This document shows positions 33,972 through 41,338 of a stretch of DNA of 64,000 nt, in pieces. This stretch comes from Chryseomicrobium palamuruense (lineage in GTDB: Bacteria > Bacillota > Bacilli > Bacillales_A > Planococcaceae): NCBI RefSeq assembly GCF_042649045.1, contig NZ_JBHSEF010000009.1, positions 62,001 to 126,000 of the forward strand. Reading direction: 5' to 3'. The translations under genes and the position numbers were made by a program. Under the pieces are notes generated by a model, which did not search any database, had not been told where the DNA came from, and saw only the letters and a program-made list of their open reading frames with translations. Each line of letters begins with the position of its first letter. The stretch's first letter is position 1.

Positions 33972-34003
33972 AAACGAAAAGAACCAATCAGATAGATTGG
34001 CTC
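33972..34003 (-). terminator. Terminator after the VOC pseudogene
   Basis: Minus strand GAGCCAATC, loop TATCT, GATTGGTTC, then TTTTCGTTT. Confidence 0.75.
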
Positions 34004-34011
34004 TTGAGTAA

Positions 34012-34383
34012 TTATCTATGTTGATCCACCAAAATCGGGTTGCCGTCCGGGTCCGTAATGACGAAATGCGCTGGTCCGGAAGAGGACTCGTCCGCTTCAT
34101 TTACAAATTCCATTCTTTTGGTCTTCCATTCCTTTTGAAGGTCACGTATATCTGTAAACGACTCGGTTTCTGTGGCATCTTGATTCCATCCAGGATTAAA
34201 CGTCAGCATATTTTTCTCGAACATACCTTCAAATAGCCCGATGACCGTATCGCCGTTCTTTAAGATGATTCATTTGTCATCTGCATTGTTCCCAAGAGAT
34301 TAGAATCCTAGTTTTTCGTAAAACTCTTGTGAAACATGGATATCTTTCACATTTAAACTGATTGAAAATGCCCCTAAATGCAT
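34012..34383 (-). pseudogene. VOC (glyoxalase-like) protein gene with two in-frame stops
   Basis: ATG at 34383 after GGGAG. Frame: MHLGAFSISLNVKDIHVSQE then FYEKLGF, TAA (34300-34302), SLGNNADDK, TGA (34270-34272), IILKNGDTVIGLFEGMFEKN and the remainder to TAA at 34012. Relatives read LGFE and NWLILKNG, so TAA replaces a Glu codon and TGA a Trp codon. Length and all other residues match an intact VOC protein, so the decay is recent. Confidence 0.75.
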
Positions 34384-34420
34384 TTCTCACACTCCCTTTC
34401 TTAGTATTTATTCGACATGA

Positions 34421-34490
34421 AGGGGTGGGGAATCCCTTTTTTATACGTTATACTTATAAGTAATGAGCTGACTACCGTAGCCCCACCCCT
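34421..34490. repeat. Long-loop GC-rich inverted repeat
   Basis: AGGGGTGGGG (34421-34430) and CCCCACCCCT (34481-34490) are perfect 10-bp inverted copies with a 50-bp AT-rich loop that contains the palindrome ACTTATAAGT. It lies between the VOC pseudogene and the 34567 gene. Origin unknown. Confidence 0.55.
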
Positions 34491-34566
34491 GTCCCTAAGT
34501 ATCTTGGATTTGTTCTTCATGACCAATAGATAAAGTACTAGATATACGCTGTAAAGGAGCTTTTCA

Positions 34567-34953
34567 ATGACTGAATCAAAAAACGACCTGTACCAATTTA
34601 AAGTCCTTTTTAAGGAACATGAAGATCAAAAGGGCCGTTATAAAATCAATGTCTACTTCCAAGGAGACCACGACTTCTACCACCAAATGATTGCGACTGC
34701 TCAAGAGGAGAAGGCCTTGTTAACATGTAAACCGATGTCTTTTGTGATGAAACTTCTCTGGCGCGAAAAGTACCTGTTCTACTTCGAACAAGGCAAGGGA
34801 AAACCATCGAAGCATACGCAGTGGGAACTTGAAAAATTGTTACGAAATGAAATCGAGCATGTACGAATTGATCATCCAGAAGATATTCCAGGTATGGAAC
34901 GGGGCATTACCGATCAATTGAGCTTTTTTGCGAGGGAAGAAGCGAAAAAATAG
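34567..34953 (+). CDS. Hypothetical protein
   Basis: 128 residues, soluble and charged, with VYFQGDHDFYHQMIATAQEE and KPSKHTQWELEKLLRNEIEH. SD AAAGGAG precedes the ATG and a terminator follows, so it is likely a real gene. No family recognised. Confidence 0.6.
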   Translation: MTESKNDLYQFKVLFKEHEDQKGRYKINVYFQGDHDFYHQMIATAQEEKALLTCKPMSFVMKLLWREKYLFYFEQGKGKPSKHTQWELEKLLRNEIEHVRIDHPEDIPGMERGITDQLSFFAREEAKK

Positions 34954-34983
34954 GAAGGAGAAACTCTCTTTCCAATGGTTTTT

Positions 34984-35017
34984 ACCCGAACTGTTTTTTA
35001 ACGGCTCGGGTCTTTTT
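34984..35017 (+). terminator. Terminator after the 34567 gene
   Basis: ACCCGA (34984-34989) pairs with TCGGGT (35006-35011), followed by CTTTTT. Confidence 0.75.
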
Positions 35018-35026
35018 CTGCCCAGA

Positions 35027-35491
35027 TTACTCGACCTGTTTATAAACAAACTCTCGTTGCTTCTTAAAACCACATTTTTCGTAAAAAGCAGCCGCACCTT
35101 CATTGTTAACCCAGTAATCGAGTTCAATCACTGGCAAATTTCTCTCTCGTGCACTATCTTCAAGTTGTTTCATTATTCGTTTTCCGTGCCCTTTGCCTTG
35201 CTCAGCAGGCTCCAAGCTTAACTGATGAATGTAAAGAGAACGGGATGCCTGTTTGAAAAGAGTTTCCGGTTGACTCTTAAACTCTACCCACACATACCCG
35301 ACAACCCGTTTTTCTACCATGGCTAGGTAAAAGACATAGTGTTCTTTATCCATTAATTGTTGAAAAAACTGGGCCGTAGCGTGTTCATCATAGGGCTTGA
35401 AAATGTCCGGATATAAGTCAACGTGGAGCTGATGAACCGTCCGGTTTAGTCTCGCGACTTGACCAAAGTCATATGTACGTTCAAGTTGCAT
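35027..35491 (-). CDS. GNAT family N-acetyltransferase
   Basis: 154 residues. Acetyl-CoA loop LSLEPAEQGKGHGKRIMKQL near residues 92-111 and the C-terminal NNEGAAAFYEKCGFKKQREF. The start overlaps the stop of the upstream VOC gene by 1 bp (ATGA), so they form an operon. Substrate unknown. Confidence 0.87.
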   Translation of the reverse strand: MQLERTYDFGQVARLNRTVHQLHVDLYPDIFKPYDEHATAQFFQQLMDKEHYVFYLAMVEKRVVGYVWVEFKSQPETLFKQASRSLYIHQLSLEPAEQGKGHGKRIMKQLEDSARERNLPVIELDYWVNNEGAAAFYEKCGFKKQREFVYKQVE

Positions 35492-35850
35492 CAGTCGCTT
35501 CCCCCGAAAGTCTGCAAGATTTCATGCACATTGCCAAATGGATCGACAAAGGCAGCGTACTTTTGTGGGGTCGGACGCGAATGTAAAAATTTCACTCCGC
35601 GTGCGGATAATTCGTGAAAGGCTTTATCTACATCGTCTACATGGAACACCAACACCGTCCGTGCTTCCTCGGAATAGGCACCCGGAGAGGTCGGGCGTAA
35701 TGTTTCAAACAACACCAATTCGTGTCCTCCCATATCGTATACCAAACGTTTGTCATCCTCCGATAGTAACACTAGTCCCAGCACTTCCCCATAAAACGTT
35801 CGCGCTTTTTCTTTGTCTGTGATGAATACCATGACATGGCTAAACTTCAA
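35491..35850 (-). CDS. VOC family (glyoxalase/dioxygenase-like) protein
   Basis: 119 residues with a TTG start at 35850 behind GGGGAA. Single VOC module: FSHVMVFITDKEKARTFYGE at the start and VFHVDDVDKAFHELSARGVK in the second half, ending FVDPFGNVHEILQ. Candidate metal ligands are H4, E52-type and the terminal E. Co-transcribed with a GNAT gene. Function not predictable beyond the fold. Confidence 0.82.
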   Translation of the reverse strand: MKFSHVMVFITDKEKARTFYGEVLGLVLLSEDDKRLVYDMGGHELVLFETLRPTSPGAYSEEARTVLVFHVDDVDKAFHELSARGVKFLHSRPTPQKYAAFVDPFGNVHEILQTFGGSD

Positions 35851-35975
35851 TTCAATTCCCCATTTCTGCGACTCGTTCTTTCTGTTCAGTATAGCAAATC
35901 TGGAAGACGTCGATGGATCACTACGTTAAAATGAAACATAAAGAAAAATGTTTTTCACTAAAGGAGCAGTCATCG

Positions 35976-36449
35976 ATGAGTTCAAAAGTAGACTATAAGT
36001 TTTGGACATTATGTCTCATTCAGAAAGAGGATCATGTGTTATTGCTCGACCGTACACATGATGAGTTTAAAGGGTTTATTCCGCCTGGAGGAAAGGTGGA
36101 CTTTCCGGAGAGCTTTACAGATGCGGCCATCCGAGAAGTGAAAGAAGAGACAGGTTTAGATGTGCATCACGTAACCTATAAAGGACTTTATGAATATGTA
36201 AACCCGACTAAAAACGAACGGTACATCATTATGAACTATTCAACAGATCAATTTAGTGGCACACTGTTGACTGATTCGCTCGAGGGCAAGCCCACGTGGA
36301 TCCACATAGATCAGCTCATGGATATTCCTATGCAACATTCCATTCGAAGACGTTTACCTTATATGCTCGAAGAGGGAACCTTTGAAATTCATGTAGAGTG
36401 GGATGACGAAAAGGACGAAGAAAAGCATGTACATATTAAGAAAACTTAA
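35976..36449 (+). CDS. NUDIX hydrolase
   Basis: 157 residues from the ATG at 35976 (MSSKVDYKFWTLCLIQKED), preceded by AAAGGAG; the longer upstream reading lacks a site. A complete Nudix box G-x5-E-x7-REVKEETGL begins GGKVDFPE near residue 37. It resembles 8-oxo-dGTP/8-oxo-GTP pyrophosphatases of the MutT type, though the substrate is inferred. An operon with the following serine hydrolase is possible (22-bp gap). Confidence 0.88.
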   Translation: MSSKVDYKFWTLCLIQKEDHVLLLDRTHDEFKGFIPPGGKVDFPESFTDAAIREVKEETGLDVHHVTYKGLYEYVNPTKNERYIIMNYSTDQFSGTLLTDSLEGKPTWIHIDQLMDIPMQHSIRRRLPYMLEEGTFEIHVEWDDEKDEEKHVHIKKT

Positions 36450-36471
36450 TCTGGCAACCAAGGAGCTGTAA

Positions 36472-37494
36472 ATGAAGATGAATCCACTCCCATCAATAGA
36501 TTACACACCCGTCATTCATCACGTGAAAAGAACAGCGGAGCAACTAGGTGGATCTGGTTCAGCTCTATACATCCTTCACAAGAATGAAGTGGTTGTCGAG
36601 CAGTACTGGGGAACCCATTCACAAGAAATAGGAGCAAAGCCAATTGAAGCAAGTTCTCAGTTTCACATCGCATCTGTGCGAAAAAATTACATAGGGTGGG
36701 TCGCAGCGTACGCCATCTCGACCGGTCGTATTCGTTCACTCGATGATGAAGTCACTACCTACTATCAACCTACCCATCCGGAATTCTTTAGTGGTGTGAC
36801 GATTCGACATTTGCTGACTCATACACATGGTCTACGGATGAGCGAAAATGACATCATTCGAGAATTTCCACCAGGATGTGGTTGGGCCTACCGAGGAATT
36901 GGTGTGGATACATTAGTGAAGGTGCTAGAAGCTGTCCTGGGTCAGACCATTGCGGAAATTCTAAATGACTATGCGTTTCAACCGCTTGGTTTGAACGAGA
37001 CGGGTTGGTACGCAGATGAAACCGAGAACTTAGTTACGGTTATTCGAGACGAAGAGGATGCAAACTGGCACCATGGCACAAGTGTGTCAGGAGATGAGAG
37101 AAATATGTATGTGTCTGCACGCGATTTAGCAAAATGGGGGAACTTTCATTTACACAGGGGTAAGTTTAAAGGTGAACAAGTTGTCTCATCTGACATCATT
37201 GAGCTGGTCACATCGGTGCAGAGTCCGAAAATGCTTGATCCAGATCATCCTCAAAACGGCTTCTTCTGGTTCGTCAAAGACGAAGCGTCGAAACGAACAG
37301 AAATTGGTGACCACGTTCCAAAAGGTGCGTACCAGTTGCTTGGCTATACAAGTGTCACATTGCTCGTGATTCCAGAGTATGACGCAGTGGTCGTTCGGGC
37401 GTTTAACCGATTTGGCTCACCAGAGGGATATGACTATTTAGAAGATGTGCGGTCTTTTGGAGATACAGTGGCGGGATGTTTTCAAATTCAATGA
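36472..37494 (+). CDS. Serine hydrolase of the beta-lactamase (class C)/esterase family
   Basis: 340 residues. The nucleophile motif SxxK is SVRK in QFHIASVRKNYIGW near residues 66-73, the Tyr motif is GWAYRG near 140, and the third motif is HVPKGAY near 281. HLLTHTHGLR is the usual family element. No signal peptide is visible, so it is probably cytoplasmic and not a secreted beta-lactamase. SD AAGGAG precedes the start. Confidence 0.82.
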   Translation: MKMNPLPSIDYTPVIHHVKRTAEQLGGSGSALYILHKNEVVVEQYWGTHSQEIGAKPIEASSQFHIASVRKNYIGWVAAYAISTGRIRSLDDEVTTYYQPTHPEFFSGVTIRHLLTHTHGLRMSENDIIREFPPGCGWAYRGIGVDTLVKVLEAVLGQTIAEILNDYAFQPLGLNETGWYADETENLVTVIRDEEDANWHHGTSVSGDERNMYVSARDLAKWGNFHLHRGKFKGEQVVSSDIIELVTSVQSPKMLDPDHPQNGFFWFVKDEASKRTEIGDHVPKGAYQLLGYTSVTLLVIPEYDAVVVRAFNRFGSPEGYDYLEDVRSFGDTVAGCFQIQ

Positions 37495-37540
37495 ATCCTC
37501 TAAAAATGAGTAAGAAAAAAGACTGTAGTGTTTTAGAGAA

Positions 37541-37580
37541 AGAGTCGTAGAGGAAAGTTCCTCCACGACTCTGTTTTTTA
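37541..37580. terminator. Bidirectional terminator
   Basis: AGAGTCGT (37541-37548) with inner GAGGAA pairs with TTCCTC and ACGACTCT (37565-37572), followed by GTTTTTT. It separates convergent genes. Confidence 0.85.
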
Positions 37581-37585
37581 TGTAG

Positions 37586-38194
37586 TTAAATTAAATGACT
37601 GAGTATATAAAAGGCCATTACCCATATAACAACAGCCGAAACCTTATTGATTCGACGTAACCACTGACCGCTTGTGTCCATCTTCCCAAGCTTTCTGCCA
37701 GCAAGTGCTAGAGAAAAGAACCAGATCCACGACACGATGATGACGGATAGGGAGAACAGCCATTTCTCGGTCCCCGCATAGATCAATGCACTGGTTCCGA
37801 TGACCCCGATCGTGTCTAGTATCGCGTGTGGATTCAATAGAGAGACGGACGCAGCAAATGCAATCTGTCGTTTAGCCGTGAAGTGGGAAAGAGGTTGCTG
37901 GGCATGCATTGCGGGTTTAGCTTTCCACATGACCCATCCCATATACAGTAAAAACAAAAAGCCAATCAGAAACAAACTCGTCCGCAGCCATTCAAATGTC
38001 AGCACGATCACCGATACGCCGGTAATCGCCAATGTAATGAGTAGAGTGTCGCATATAGACGCCGTCACAATCGCCGGAAGCGCAGAAGAGAACTTCTTTT
38101 GAGTGGCACCTTGAGTAAAGATAAACACATTCTGAACACCTAGAGGCAAAATCAAGCCGAATGCCAATGCGACACCGTGTAAGATCGGTTCCAT
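37586..38194 (-). CDS. LysE/ArgO family amino-acid exporter
   Basis: 202 residues with six hydrophobic helices and the family start GVALAFGLILPLGVQNVFIF. AAAGGAG precedes the ATG. Downstream of a GNAT gene and next to a divergent MocR regulator, the same LysE plus MocR arrangement as yisU/yisV in B. subtilis (recalled). Substrate probably a basic or other amino acid; not certain. Confidence 0.87.
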   Translation of the reverse strand: MEPILHGVALAFGLILPLGVQNVFIFTQGATQKKFSSALPAIVTASICDTLLITLAITGVSVIVLTFEWLRTSLFLIGFLFLLYMGWVMWKAKPAMHAQQPLSHFTAKRQIAFAASVSLLNPHAILDTIGVIGTSALIYAGTEKWLFSLSVIIVSWIWFFSLALAGRKLGKMDTSGQWLRRINKVSAVVIWVMAFYILSHLI

Positions 38195-38219
38195 GAAAAT
38201 CTCCTTTAGCTATTGATCC

Positions 38220-38660
38220 TTAGAACCAATTCTTCGTAAAGTGGAGCATTTCGTCCACTTCCATCCCCAATTCTCTATAAAGGCGTTGTGCGTTGTGATT
38301 GTCTTGAGCGGTTTGGAGGCGGATATGCGCAGCATCCTGTGACACGCTGAATGCATAAGCCTCTTCAATCAATGCTCTTCCGACACCTTGTTTTCGAAAT
38401 GCTTGATGGACAAATAAATCATTCAAAATGTACGCGCGCTTTAATGAAATCGATGAAAATGTAGGATAGAGCTGAACAAATCCGGCAGGCTCGCCGTCCT
38501 GGGTTGCCAAGAAAATAATCGACTGATCATTTTGGACACGCTCTTCTAAAAACTGGTGGGCGTCTTCTACGTTACTTGATTGCTTATAGAATTGTCTATA
38601 GGCATCAAAGAGAGGGGCGACTTGTGAAATGTGAGAAGTGGTGACGCGTTGAATATTCAT
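38220..38660 (-). CDS. GNAT family N-acetyltransferase
   Basis: 146 residues with LNDLFVHQAFRKQGVGRALI near residues 84-103 and TAQDNHNAQRLYRELGMEVD. 25 bp upstream of the LysE gene in the same direction, so the two likely share a MocR-controlled promoter. Substrate unknown; acetylation of the same amino acid or amine that LysE exports is only a guess. Confidence 0.87.
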   Translation of the reverse strand: MNIQRVTTSHISQVAPLFDAYRQFYKQSSNVEDAHQFLEERVQNDQSIIFLATQDGEPAGFVQLYPTFSSISLKRAYILNDLFVHQAFRKQGVGRALIEEAYAFSVSQDAAHIRLQTAQDNHNAQRLYRELGMEVDEMLHFTKNWF

Positions 38661-38692
38661 ATATATTCCTACTTTCGTATAAGTTGGTCTCG

Positions 38693-38710
38693 CTGTACAC
38701 TAGTTTACAG
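38693..38710. promoter_or_regulatory. Near-perfect 18-bp palindrome between the GNAT-LysE operon and mocR
   Basis: CTGTACAC-TA-GTTTACAG, arms of 8 bp with one mismatch, between divergent transcripts. Good candidate operator for the MocR-type regulator. Confidence 0.5.
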
Positions 38711-38773
38711 AGAGTTCTGTCCTTCCAAAAGATACAATTTTAGAAAAAACGACATGTCAGATAGGGGATGCCT

Positions 38774-40150
38774 ATGAAAGATTTTCTTTTTGCATTTCAA
38801 AAGGACGCGCCGAAATATAAGCAAATCTATACACAGGTTCGTACATTGATCCAAACGGGGCGAGTCACCGAGCATGAACCCCTTCCATCCATACGTACGT
38901 TGGCTGCTAGCCTCCATGTCAGCAGGAATACAGTCCTTACGGCTTATGAGCAGTTGGTTGCTGAAGGGTACATACGGAGTGAAAACAAGAAGGGTTATTT
39001 TGTTAATTCATACGAACCGATGGGGAAGGAAATTAAATCGGACGAGAAAGACATACGCATCTCACGTACGGTGTCTCCACATATCGATTTTCGAGCAGGC
39101 GCTGTAGATGCGTCGTCCTTCCCACTTACTACATGGCGAAGATATGCAAATCAGGTGTTGCGATCTCCTCAGATTTATAATTACGGGGAGCGACAAGGGG
39201 AACCGCAATTACGGGCTCAACTTGCGAAGTACCTTCTACAAGCAAGAGGGATGAAAGTGTCAGCAGAGCAGATTGTGATAGGAAGCGGCACCCAGCATCT
39301 TCTAATCCAACTTTCTCACCTCTTGAAAGAACAATTTGATTCTATTTACTTAGAAGAACCCGGCTACAACGGCGCGCGGGCTGTCTTTACGTTGCAAGGC
39401 TTTACCGTGCATACACTTCCGGTTACGCTACAAGGTTTTCAGTTGACGAAGTTGAAGAAGAAGGCACGACTTGCGTATGTCACTCCGTCTCACCACTTTC
39501 CTTATGGTGTTTCGATGCCCATCCAGGAAAGAGTCGGTTTATTAAAATGGGCAGGAGAGGATGGCTACATTATCGAGGATGATTATGACGGAGAATTCCG
39601 CTATACGCAAAAGCCCTTTCCGGCGCTCGCCTCATTGAACGAGGAGCGGGTGATTTACTTGGGTACGTTCTCAAAGTCATTACTTCCCTCTCTGCGCATC
39701 AGTTATATGGTCTTGCCGAGGCACTTGATAGAAGCCTATCAACAGAAATTTTTACTTTTCGAACAGGCCGCCTCCACGGTCCATCAATTAACTTTGTCCC
39801 TCTTTATGGAAGAAGGGGAATGGGACAAGCATATCCGGCGGATGCGCCAAGTATACAAACGAAAGATGACCTGTTTGATCACGCAATTACGCCAGCAGTT
39901 TGGAGACCGCCTCACGATCATTGGGGAACAATCGGGCCTCTATATCGTCATCCGCCTGGACACGACCTCTACCGAAACGCAGTTGATCGAAGCCGCCAAA
40001 ATAGCAGGGGTCAACGTCTATCCGACGAGCCCGTATTTTTATACGCCGCCGGATACGGCGCAGCTGCAACTCGGATTTAGCAATGTATCTTTCGAAGAAA
40101 TCGAGGAAGGTGTCGAAATCTTACGAGAGGTATGGAGGCAGATGGTGTGA
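38774..40150 (+). CDS. MocR/PdxR-type regulator (GntR HTH fused to aminotransferase)
   Basis: About 458 residues. An N-terminal GntR winged helix (LPSIRTLAASLHVSRNTVLT near 36-55) is followed by a linker and a class I aminotransferase domain. The PLP-lysine motif is GTFSKSLLPSLRISYM near residue 300. Such proteins sense PLP or amino compounds and regulate divergent genes, here GNAT and LysE. PdxR itself is less likely because no pdxST follows. Confidence 0.87.
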   Translation: MKDFLFAFQKDAPKYKQIYTQVRTLIQTGRVTEHEPLPSIRTLAASLHVSRNTVLTAYEQLVAEGYIRSENKKGYFVNSYEPMGKEIKSDEKDIRISRTVSPHIDFRAGAVDASSFPLTTWRRYANQVLRSPQIYNYGERQGEPQLRAQLAKYLLQARGMKVSAEQIVIGSGTQHLLIQLSHLLKEQFDSIYLEEPGYNGARAVFTLQGFTVHTLPVTLQGFQLTKLKKKARLAYVTPSHHFPYGVSMPIQERVGLLKWAGEDGYIIEDDYDGEFRYTQKPFPALASLNEERVIYLGTFSKSLLPSLRISYMVLPRHLIEAYQQKFLLFEQAASTVHQLTLSLFMEEGEWDKHIRRMRQVYKRKMTCLITQLRQQFGDRLTIIGEQSGLYIVIRLDTTSTETQLIEAAKIAGVNVYPTSPYFYTPPDTAQLQLGFSNVSFEEIEEGVEILREVWRQMV

Positions 40151-40179
40151 GTGGGCCTTTAGGAAAATCGAGGAATTAA

Positions 40180-40249
40180 AAAATGTAAAAAGTATTTGAC
40201 ATTATGATTCTCCCTGCTATAATCAAAAATGTAAAAGGTATTTGACATT
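40180..40249 (+). promoter_or_regulatory. Promoter bracketed by two 24-bp direct repeats (probable XRE operators)
   Basis: Two copies of a 24-bp element, 40180-40203 and 40226-40249, differ at one base (both contain AAATGTAAAA, then GTATTTGACATT). The first carries the -35 TTGACA (40196-40201); the -10 TATAAT is at 40218-40223 with extended TGC. The second lies just after the expected +1. Each copy has AAATGT/ACATT inverted ends. Confidence 0.72.
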
Positions 40250-40269
40250 TTACAAAGGGGGAATAAGAA

Positions 40270-40572
40270 ATGGATACAGTCACACTTGTCTATGCAGCAA
40301 TTGTATTGGTAGCTGGAATCGTCATTTTTGCAGCTTCTTTTTTACAAAAGAAGGATGAGCGAAAGAAATTTATCAATGGAAAGGCGCAGTCCTATGCTTT
40401 TATTGTGATAGTCGGGATGCTACTAATCGAAGTAGGGCAGGCAATCTTTTTTACTGTACAGGGAAACTCGACATCGATAGGCGATGGAATTTCGCCACTG
40501 ATGTTTTTAACAGTCATCTCCATCATCTATCTACTTACCATACTCGTCTACCGGAACAAGTACGGTGGCTAA
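40270..40572 (+). CDS. Three-span membrane protein paired with an XRE regulator
   Basis: 100 residues with helices at about 7-25, 42-62 and 77-95 and a basic loop KKDERKKFINGKAQ. SD AAAGGGG precedes the ATG. It ends 0 bp before the XRE gene (TAA-ATG), so the two are translationally coupled. Family unrecognised. Confidence 0.65.
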   Translation: MDTVTLVYAAIVLVAGIVIFAASFLQKKDERKKFINGKAQSYAFIVIVGMLLIEVGQAIFFTVQGNSTSIGDGISPLMFLTVISIIYLLTILVYRNKYGG

Positions 40573-40773
40573 ATGAAAAATAACATTCGTGACCTCCGGA
40601 AATCAGCCAAACTGTCCCAAGACGAATTAGCCAAGCGCTGTAAGGTCTCCAGACAGACCATCAATGCTATTGAAAATGATAAGTATGATCCAACCTTGCA
40701 ACTGGCATTTGATATGGCGAAGGTGCTAGAGACGACTGTGGATAACCTATTTATCAGTGGTGATAATAGTTAA
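40573..40773 (+). CDS. XRE/Cro-C1 family regulator
   Basis: 66 residues, essentially only the helix-turn-helix: NIRDLRKSAKLSQDELAKRC and VSRQTINAIENDKYDPTLQL. Typical of small regulators paired with a membrane protein. Probably represses its own operon through the repeats at 40180-40249. Confidence 0.9.
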   Translation: MKNNIRDLRKSAKLSQDELAKRCKVSRQTINAIENDKYDPTLQLAFDMAKVLETTVDNLFISGDNS

Positions 40774-40802
40774 ATAGTATATGAACATTCTTTATGGATT
40801 AA

Positions 40803-40831
40803 TTGAAAAACCCTACAATTTGTGGTATATT
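40803..40831 (+). promoter_or_regulatory. Promoter of the tandem structured RNA
   Basis: -35 TTGAAA (40803-40808), 17-bp spacer, extended -10 TGG-TATATT (40826-40831). Transcript would start near 40838, just before the first RNA module. Confidence 0.68.
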
Positions 40832-40837
40832 AAACGA

Positions 40838-41086
40838 AGAAAGAATGGGATGATTGTATATCCATTCGGGACGCAGTTACCGAATTCTCCGCGTCGGAGA
40901 CACTAAATATGAGACGAAATCAAAACTGCGGTTTAATTTAGATTGAATAATCATAAAATAGTATTAGGACTTTATAGTCGTTCGGGTTGTAGCTCTCGGA
41001 CTCTCTGCGTCGGAGACACTAAATATGAGACGAAAAATAAAGCTACAAGATAAAGCCGCGATTTTTAAAATCGCGGCTTTTCTTGT
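40838..41086 (+). ncRNA. Unclassified structured RNA with two tandem modules
   Basis: Two modules, period 116 bp, each begin TTCGGG (40865 and 40981). A 29-bp core is identical (40891-40919 and 41007-41035; it contains GTCGGAGACACTAAATATGA). Inner hairpin: TCTCCG-CGT-CGGAGA, and TCTCTG-CGT-CGGAGA with a G-U. Outer stems differ in sequence but each is complementary: CGCAGTT/AACTGCG (40872-40878/40924-40930) and TTGTAGCT/AGCTACAA (40987-40994/41041-41048). Small hairpins precede each module (GAATGG/CCATTC and GACT/AGTC). It ends in a strong terminator. No known riboswitch or ribozyme core recognised. Could be a small RNA, a tandem sensor, or a type III antitoxin-like RNA. Confidence 0.7.
41053..41086 (+). 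terminator. Terminator of the tandem RNA
   Basis: AAAGCCGCGATTTT (41053-41066) pairs with AAAATCGCGGCTTT (41067-41080; the loop is formed by the central A/T bases), followed by TCTTG. Confidence 0.88.
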
Positions 41087-41106
41087 ACAAAAAATGAGGA
41101 ATAATC

Positions 41107-41253
41107 ATGGTTTTAACCTGTGCCGAACTGTATAAATGTAATCGTAATCCACGTATAAATGAAATTAGTATAAAACTCTTAAGTGATTATTATGAAGAAT
41201 ACCTTATGCCGTACCAATTTGTTTTCGAAATACAGCAAACCGGAGTTGTTTGA
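41107..41253 (+). CDS. 48-residue ORF downstream of the tandem RNA
   Basis: ATG at 41107 with TGAGGA 6 nt upstream. Reads MVLTCAELYKCNRNPRINEI and continues SIKLLSDYYEEYLMPYQFVF, then EIQQTGVV. It is the first ORF after the tandem RNA terminator. The end is abrupt and may be the N-terminal stub of a larger lost protein. No confident family. Confidence 0.4.
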   Translation: MVLTCAELYKCNRNPRINEISIKLLSDYYEEYLMPYQFVFEIQQTGVV

Positions 41254-41338
41254 ATCCCGCTCTGGAGGCATCATGAAAAAGGAATTCCCCATCTTCTGTC
41301 GAATAGAACTAGAGACCCAAACGAAAGGTGGAAGATGT

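Noticed and set aside
36472..37494. Beta-lactamase resistance gene
   Set aside because: No signal peptide and divergent second and third motifs; more likely a cytoplasmic esterase-like hydrolase.
40891..41035. CRISPR array from the 29-bp direct repeat
   Set aside because: Only two copies, the 87-bp intervening sequence is too long for a spacer, and flanks on both sides show covarying stems.
40891..41035. Hammerhead ribozyme, because of the GAGACGAAA segment
   Set aside because: No CUGANGA core and no stem II partner for GAGAC was found in either module.
41183..41338. N-terminal extension of the 41339 VOC protein
   Set aside because: The extension has no SD and no VOC similarity; AAAGGTGG fixes the start at 41339.
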